Of a stretch of DNA of 64,000 bases, positions 59,290 through 64,000 are shown one piece after another. The notes below the pieces were generated by a model, which saw nothing but the letters and a program-made list of their open reading frames with translations, was not told where the DNA came from and searched no databases. Numbering within the stretch: position 1 is the first letter of the stretch; the number at the start of each line of letters is the position of its first letter. This DNA is from an uncultured Eubacterium sp. (lineage in GTDB: Bacteria; Bacillota; Clostridia; Lachnospirales; Lachnospiraceae): positions 1-64,000 of the forward strand of contig CAMWXD010000017.1 of NCBI GenBank assembly GCA_947178105.1. The letters are read 5' to 3'. The position numbers and the translations under genes are program-made.

Positions 59290-60981
59290 TTAAAGGTCCA
59301 TTATATACCTGTAAAGCCTCCTATCAATCAATGGTTCCTGATTCTGGTTTGCTTTCCCAAATTCCAGCTTTGGATACACATAAGTATCTCCTTTCAGCTT
59401 TACCTCTATCAATACCGGACCTTCTATCTGCATGAATTTATTTGAAATATCTTGTTCTGTGTCATAACTGACATACATGATCCCATACGCCTTGGAAAGA
59501 CTTTCAAAGTCCGGCGCTTCATATCCAGCCCCGTATACTGTTTGCATATAATTACCTCCAAAATACATTTCCTGGAAATGCCGAATCATGCCCAATGCAT
59601 AATTATTCAGCACAAAAATTTTAATAGGCAACTTCTCACGCCGTATAAACTCCAGCTCCTGTATATTCATCTGTATGCCCCCATCTCCATTAAAACATAC
59701 AACTGGCATTTTATGCGCATAATATGCGCCTATAGCCGCCGGCAGGGAATACCCCATGGCGCCATGCCCACCCGAAAATAAGATTTGCTGCCCTTTTTTC
59801 ACCCTATATGACTGTGCGATCCAGACTTGGTTTTGTCCAACATCAGTTGTAATGACAGTACCTTCTGGTACATACCTGCTGATTTTATCCACTAACAAAT
59901 TACACTCTCTGTCATCCCATCCTCTTAATTTTTCCCGTATTATACTGCAAACTTGTCTCCACCTATCATACTTACGGCTATCCTCCTTATAATTACACAT
60001 TAAATACTGGATCACATCCCAAACGTCCGCATGTATGTCTATCTCTTCTTCCCGAATTTGGTAAGCAAGCTCATCCTGGTCTACATCCACTCGTACCACT
60101 GTTGCCTCAGGCGCAAAAGCTTCTCTGTTTTTTCCAGCTTGCCTGACACTCATACGACTGCCAAGTATGAATACTAGGTCGCATTTGGCTGTAATAAAGT
60201 TCGCTGCTCTTGAACCATATGCTCCGATAAATCCAAAGTACAAAGGATGCCCATATGTCATCAAATCCATAGCGACCATACTGGTCACAACAGGGATCTG
60301 CATATGCTCTACAAATGCAGCAATATCCGCTTCCATACTCCCTTTCAACCCTGCTCCAAGTATAATACATGGCTTTTCGGCTGTTTTTATTTTTTCTATC
60401 ACAATAGGATATTTTGCTGCTTTCTTTTGAATTTTTGTATTTATCAGCTCTGTTGGTTCTATCTCAGCTTTTTGGATATCCATCGGGATGTCTAAAAGAG
60501 CTGGTCCCTTCCGCCCCTCCATTACAGCTTGATATGCCTGTTCCAAACATCCTTGCACCTTTTCAGGTGCATCGACATAAGTAGCATATTTTGTCACCCC
60601 TTTTACCATCCCAACAATATCCGTTTCCTGGAATCCCCTCTGACGTATGTGGCTAAAGCCTTTTGACTCAAATGTGTTCACCTGTCCTGTAAGAAAGATC
60701 ACTGGGATAGAGTCAAAATATGCATTGCAAACCCCAGTTACCAAATTTGTAGCACCTGGCCCGCTTGTCGCATATGCAACACCAACTTTCCCTGAAACCT
60801 GTGCATACCCGCAAGCTTCAAAGGAAGCCGCCTGCTCATGGTAAGCAGCATGGACTGTAATCTTTTCTTTATATTTCGAAAAAGAATCCATAAGATGTGT
60901 GACCATCCCTCCTGGATAGCCAAATACATCTGTAACCCCTTTCTTTATAAAAAATTCCACTATGTAATCAGTAACCTTCAT
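59290..60981 (-). CDS. Thiamine-diphosphate-dependent enzyme, acetolactate-synthase-like (YerE-type candidate)
   Basis: The ATG at 60981 (MKVTDYIVEFF) follows AGGTGGAAAG; the ten codons before it lie in the end of rfbH. The 563-residue enzyme has all three AHAS-type domains: YHEQAASFEACGYAQVSGKVGVAYATSGPGATNLV with the catalytic Glu, a central FAD/ADP-like domain (GSRMSVRQAG), and the C-terminal ThDP motif FNGDGGIQMNIQELEFI...NN. Next to RfbH and RfbF its probable role is adding a two-carbon unit from pyruvate to a CDP-3,6-dideoxy-4-ketohexose, as YerE does in Yersinia. A standard acetolactate synthase is less likely in this context. Confidence 0.85.
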   Translation of the reverse strand: MKVTDYIVEFFIKKGVTDVFGYPGGMVTHLMDSFSKYKEKITVHAAYHEQAASFEACGYAQVSGKVGVAYATSGPGATNLVTGVCNAYFDSIPVIFLTGQVNTFESKGFSHIRQRGFQETDIVGMVKGVTKYATYVDAPEKVQGCLEQAYQAVMEGRKGPALLDIPMDIQKAEIEPTELINTKIQKKAAKYPIVIEKIKTAEKPCIILGAGLKGSMEADIAAFVEHMQIPVVTSMVAMDLMTYGHPLYFGFIGAYGSRAANFITAKCDLVFILGSRMSVRQAGKNREAFAPEATVVRVDVDQDELAYQIREEEIDIHADVWDVIQYLMCNYKEDSRKYDRWRQVCSIIREKLRGWDDRECNLLVDKISRYVPEGTVITTDVGQNQVWIAQSYRVKKGQQILFSGGHGAMGYSLPAAIGAYYAHKMPVVCFNGDGGIQMNIQELEFIRREKLPIKIFVLNNYALGMIRHFQEMYFGGNYMQTVYGAGYEAPDFESLSKAYGIMYVSYDTEQDISNKFMQIEGPVLIEVKLKGDTYVYPKLEFGKANQNQEPLIDRRLYRYIMDL

Positions 60982-60994
60982 CTTTCCACCTAGC

Positions 60995-62335
60995 TTACTG
61001 GCATACAGCATCCCGAATCACTTTTGCCATATACGCTACCTTTTTGTCAGTTAATCCTGGGTAAACGCCTACCCAGAACGAATCCTTCATAATCCTGTCT
61101 GTATTCTTCAATCCCCCAGCTACACGATATCCTGTTCCAGACTTGCGCATCTGGCTGAAACACGGGTGTTTTATCAGGTTTCCAGCAAATAGCATTCGTG
61201 TCTGTACTCCATGCCTCTCGATATAAGAAACTACTTCGCGTCTGTCAACCCCTTCCCGGCAGGTCATTAAAAAACCAAACCAGCTTGGCTCTGCATGTCC
61301 GCAAATAGCTGGCAAAACCAGTTTGCTGTCTACCTCCAGCAACTCCTGGTAAAGATACGCAAAGTTATGCCTCCTGCGCTGTATAAACCATGGAAGCTTT
61401 TCAAGCTGCGCACATCCGATTGCTGCCTGCATATCGGTCGCTTTCAGATTGTACCCGAAATGGGAATACACATATTTATGATCATACCCTGCTGGAAGCT
61501 CACCGTACTGCCTATCAAACCGGTGCCCACACAGCCCGTCCTGTCCGGCTGCACATACACAGTCGCGCCCCCAGTCCCGAAAAGAACGGATACATTTGTG
61601 AAGCAGCTCATTATTTGTATAAATAGCTCCACCTTCACCCATTGTCATATGATGTGGTGGATAGAATGACGATGTTCCAATATCACCGATTGTACCTGTA
61701 TACTTTTTCTCTCCATTTAACATATATTTTGAGCCAAGCGCGTCACAGTTATCCTCAATTAGCCACAAGCCATGCTTGTCACAAAACTCCTTTACTCCAG
61801 CCAGGTCGAACGGATTTCCCAGAGTGTGCGCCGCCATGACAACCTTTGTCTTCTTTGACAAAGCCCCTTCCAGCTTCGATACATCAATGTTATATTGTGG
61901 GATCGTCACATCTACAAATACCGGCACTACGCCATACTGGACTGCTGGCGCTACCGTAGTAGGGAAGCCAGCCGCTACAGTAATCATCTCGTCTCCTGGT
62001 TTTACCTGCCGTTTCCCCAAAAGCGGCGACGTTAATGCCATAAACGCAAGCAGGTTTGCAGAGGAGCCTGAATTTACAAGAGAGCAATATTTGACTCTAA
62101 GGAATGCCGCAAATTCTTTTTCAAAACGTTTTGTATAGCGCCCTGAAGTAAGCCAGAATTCCAATGCTGCGTCTACCAAACTGCACATTTCCGTACTGTC
62201 ATACATGCGGGACGCATAAGGTATCCTCTGTTCATCCAGGTATGCCTCTCCCATTTTGTGAAACCTGTCACAATATGATTTCACTGACTGTAATATCTTT
62301 TCCCTTGCTTCCTTTTCTGTATCTTGCCCAAACAT
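60995..62335 (-). CDS. rfbH: CDP-6-deoxy-4-keto-hexose 3-dehydrase (RfbH/E1 type)
   Basis: The 446-residue enzyme has the DegT/DnrJ aminotransferase fold, with the pyridoxal phosphate Lys replaced by His in YPPHHMTMGEGG as in RfbH. The iron-sulfur Cys pattern C-x1-C-x7-C is present (DCVCAAGQDGLCGHRF). It removes the 3-OH of CDP-4-keto-6-deoxyglucose with PMP and an electron-supplying reductase (not found in the window). The upstream gene rfbF begins the pathway; the 4,6-dehydratase rfbG is not seen in the window and may lie past 64000 or elsewhere. Confidence 0.92.
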   Translation of the reverse strand: MFGQDTEKEAREKILQSVKSYCDRFHKMGEAYLDEQRIPYASRMYDSTEMCSLVDAALEFWLTSGRYTKRFEKEFAAFLRVKYCSLVNSGSSANLLAFMALTSPLLGKRQVKPGDEMITVAAGFPTTVAPAVQYGVVPVFVDVTIPQYNIDVSKLEGALSKKTKVVMAAHTLGNPFDLAGVKEFCDKHGLWLIEDNCDALGSKYMLNGEKKYTGTIGDIGTSSFYPPHHMTMGEGGAIYTNNELLHKCIRSFRDWGRDCVCAAGQDGLCGHRFDRQYGELPAGYDHKYVYSHFGYNLKATDMQAAIGCAQLEKLPWFIQRRRHNFAYLYQELLEVDSKLVLPAICGHAEPSWFGFLMTCREGVDRREVVSYIERHGVQTRMLFAGNLIKHPCFSQMRKSGTGYRVAGGLKNTDRIMKDSFWVGVYPGLTDKKVAYMAKVIRDAVCQ

Positions 62336-62350
62336 ATTATCCTCCCTGCT

Positions 62351-63133
62351 TCAACTATCGCTCCAGGATTTCCATGGAGCTTGTCCGGCATCCCATAACG
62401 CATTTAACCTGTCCATTTCTCTCTTTGTATCCATACACTGCCAATAGCCCTGGAATAAATATGCCCTAAGCTCTCCTTTTTCTGCAATTTTTATAAGCGG
62501 CTCTTTTTCCAGCACTGTCCCATCATCCTTGAGATAATGAAAAATCTGTGGCTCAAATACCATATAGCCTGCATTAATCATATTGCCATCGCCATCACTT
62601 TTTTCTCTGAAAGAAGCAACCACGCCATCTGGTGCCACTTCTAGCACCCCAAACCTCTGTGCCACGCTCGCCACTGTCACCGTCGCAATCTTCCCATGCG
62701 ACCTATGAAACCTGAGCAGGTCTTTCATGTCAACATTACTTACACCATCACCATAGGTAAGCATAAATGTCTCATTTCCAACATATTTTTGTATTCGTTT
62801 TATCCGCCCGCCTGTCATTGTATGCAGGCCAGTGTCAACCAGTGTCACTTTCCATGGCTCTGCTACATTGTTGTGCACAGTCATTTTATTGTGGTCACTA
62901 AAATCAAATGTCACATCACTATTATGCAGATAATAATCCGCAAACCATTCCTTTATCACATGCTGCTTGTACCCACAGCATATAATAAAATCATAGAATC
63001 CATAATGAGAATATTCCTTCATAATATGCCATAAAATCGGCTTCCCGCCTATTTCAAGCATCGGTTTTGGTTTTAGATGGCTTTCCTCACAGATCCTTGT
63101 ACCAAAGCCGCCAGCCAATATTGCAACTTTCAT
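62351..63133 (-). CDS. rfbF: Glucose-1-phosphate cytidylyltransferase
   Basis: The 260-residue nucleotidyltransferase opens with MKVAILAGGFGTRICEES and HLKPKPMLEIGGKPILWHIM, the phosphate-binding loop of the RfbF group. The middle has MLTYGDGVSNVDMKDLL with the metal Asp. It makes CDP-glucose from CTP and glucose-1-phosphate, the entry to 3,6-dideoxyhexoses. The start codon is 4 bp after the previous gene ends. Cytidylyl versus thymidylyl or uridylyl use is set by the RfbF-like length and the RfbH neighbour. Confidence 0.93.
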   Translation of the reverse strand: MKVAILAGGFGTRICEESHLKPKPMLEIGGKPILWHIMKEYSHYGFYDFIICCGYKQHVIKEWFADYYLHNSDVTFDFSDHNKMTVHNNVAEPWKVTLVDTGLHTMTGGRIKRIQKYVGNETFMLTYGDGVSNVDMKDLLRFHRSHGKIATVTVASVAQRFGVLEVAPDGVVASFREKSDGDGNMINAGYMVFEPQIFHYLKDDGTVLEKEPLIKIAEKGELRAYLFQGYWQCMDTKREMDRLNALWDAGQAPWKSWSDS

Positions 63134-63137
63134 TTTC

Positions 63138-64000
63138 TTATGTTCCTTCCCCTAATTTCACTACAATATAATTTTCATATTCAGTTACATACCCATCCAT
63201 TGGATAAGCTGGCTGATCTGTACTTGACTCAGCCGCATCTTCCACCATGCCTTCCCTCAGCCCTGCCGGATATATATAACCTAAGCCACTCATATAAAAG
63301 CTTATATAATTATGGTTTTCAAGCTCAGTCCATTGTCCAAAAAAATGAAAATAACTACTTAATGGATCTTTTTCTCTTGTTGCAATATAATCCTCTGTAA
63401 ACCCAACATATATCACTGGTTTATTTTTCCAGTCATGTTTTTCGACTTCATAATTGATATATCCTGCTTTTTGTCTGTCTAACACTGACCTTTGATAATC
63501 TGCTAAAAATATGTCAACCATTTCCCGTGACTGCCTTAACACCAAAACAAAACTTAATGCTATAATCATGTATTTTAAAAACTTTTGTATTTTTCTGTAC
63601 AATATGTTTCTCTCTACAGCTACTTCCATTATTTCCATTACAACAGAATAAATAAGGCTAACCGAAAAGGAAGTAAATAGTCCATACGTTACCAACATCC
63701 TCTGCTTATTCTGCACAATATCAAACATGATTTCTAAATTTCCCGTTCCCAAAATAAGGGCAAAATTTGAAACTACAACACCCATTCCTATGATAACCAG
63801 AATAGCATTCTTCCTTTTTAATGAAATGCAAACTGTAAGTAATAAAATAAAACCCACACTCAAACGTAATATAGAGTAGACAAGTTCCTCTCTTAGAAAT
63901 ACCGCACTTGCCAGTTCCTGTATTGTTTGTAATATTTGTCCAATGATATTCGTTTTTAAATTATAAACAAAATACCTTCTGACATATTGGCTACTGTATT
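63138..64000 (-). CDS. Polytopic membrane protein, N-terminus beyond window
   Basis: The frame is open to the window edge, so only the last about 287 residues are seen. They include a helix-rich membrane region (LSVGFILLLTVCISL, AILVIIGMGVVVSNFALILG, LFTSFSVSLIYSVVM, FLKYMIIALSFVLVL) and an extracellular C-terminal segment of about 100 residues. It precedes rfbF by 4 bp, so it is in the operon. Glycosyltransferase-C-like or DUF6056-like proteins of surface-polymer loci have this design; I cannot assign the family. Confidence 0.6.
   Translation of the reverse strand, partial: YSSQYVRRYFVYNLKTNIIGQILQTIQELASAVFLREELVYSILRLSVGFILLLTVCISLKRKNAILVIIGMGVVVSNFALILGTGNLEIMFDIVQNKQRMLVTYGLFTSFSVSLIYSVVMEIMEVAVERNILYRKIQKFLKYMIIALSFVLVLRQSREMVDIFLADYQRSVLDRQKAGYINYEVEKHDWKNKPVIYVGFTEDYIATREKDPLSSYFHFFGQWTELENHNYISFYMSGLGYIYPAGLREGMVEDAAESSTDQPAYPMDGYVTEYENYIVVKLGEGT

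Noticed and set aside
59290..60981. Housekeeping acetolactate synthase large subunit (ilvB)
   Set aside because: No ilvN or branched-chain amino-acid genes are near; neighbours are CDP-sugar genes. The YerE-type reading fits better, although an AHAS activity cannot be excluded by sequence alone.
1..64000. CRISPR array near the Cmr genes
   Set aside because: I looked at the intergenic stretches around 3.9-18.5 kb and elsewhere for regularly spaced repeats of 28-37 bp and found none; only palindromes and short tandem repeats occur.

Overview
The window looks like chromosomal DNA of a butyrate-forming gut Clostridium relative, most likely Lachnospiraceae. The basis is a thiolase/3-hydroxybutyryl-CoA dehydrogenase/butyryl-CoA dehydrogenase/EtfBA cluster, single-chain PurL, VanY-type peptidases, SleB-type wall hydrolase, many GGAGG ribosome binding sites and moderate GC. 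I identified the taxon by protein style only. No rRNA, tRNA or CRISPR array was seen.

Layout. 1-3.9 kb: start of an XRE regulator, an ANT/AadA-like nucleotidyltransferase, a FlxA-like coiled-coil protein and a LytTR response regulator. Matched LytTR-type operators lie upstream of the regulator and upstream of the FlxA-like gene; a GNAT enzyme follows. 3.9-12.1 kb: a complete type III-B (Cmr) effector operon (CorA-like membrane protein, cas6, cmr1, cas10, cmr3, cmr4, cmr5, cmr6; minus strand) with no cas1/cas2 and no array in the window. 12.2-18.5 kb: an ECF sigma factor with a repeat-rich partner, a methyl-accepting chemotaxis protein, and a RloA/RloB (AbiL-like) ATPase-Toprim pair, so 3.9-18.5 kb has the character of a defence island. 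18.5-31.4 kb: purL, a VanRS-like two-component operon followed by VanY, a Rad3/DinG-type helicase with a histidine phosphatase, and a secreted GH5 glycanase. 31.4-33.3 kb: bioY with two BirA-like operators, an Lrp regulator and a MmcQ/YjbR protein.

33.5-38.9 kb: butyrate genes thl-hbd-bcd-etfB-etfA (minus), preceded by a near-consensus Rex box. A crotonase gene is missing from the cluster. 39-48.3 kb: SleB-type hydrolase, a catalytically degenerate HD-GYP-like protein, carAB behind a promoter and an intrinsic-terminator-like leader, and an AAA/PD-(D/E)XK protein. 48.3-50.5 kb: a scarred accessory patch with a candidate type I toxin and antisense RNA, a 92-bp direct repeat, an IS66 remnant, a DUF4160 pair and a frameshifted small gene.

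50.5-64 kb: a surface-polysaccharide locus read on the minus strand. A membrane protein open at the window edge is followed by RfbF, RfbH, a YerE-like thiamine-diphosphate enzyme, GT2, Wzm/Wzt-type ABC export, a GT2 with coiled-coil tail, an ATP-grasp-methyltransferase fusion, a decayed methyltransferase and a radical SAM protein. RfbF, RfbH and the ThDP enzyme together suggest a CDP-3,6-dideoxyhexose extended to a branched-chain (yersiniose-type) sugar. Two G9 tracts in this locus are candidate phase-variation sites.
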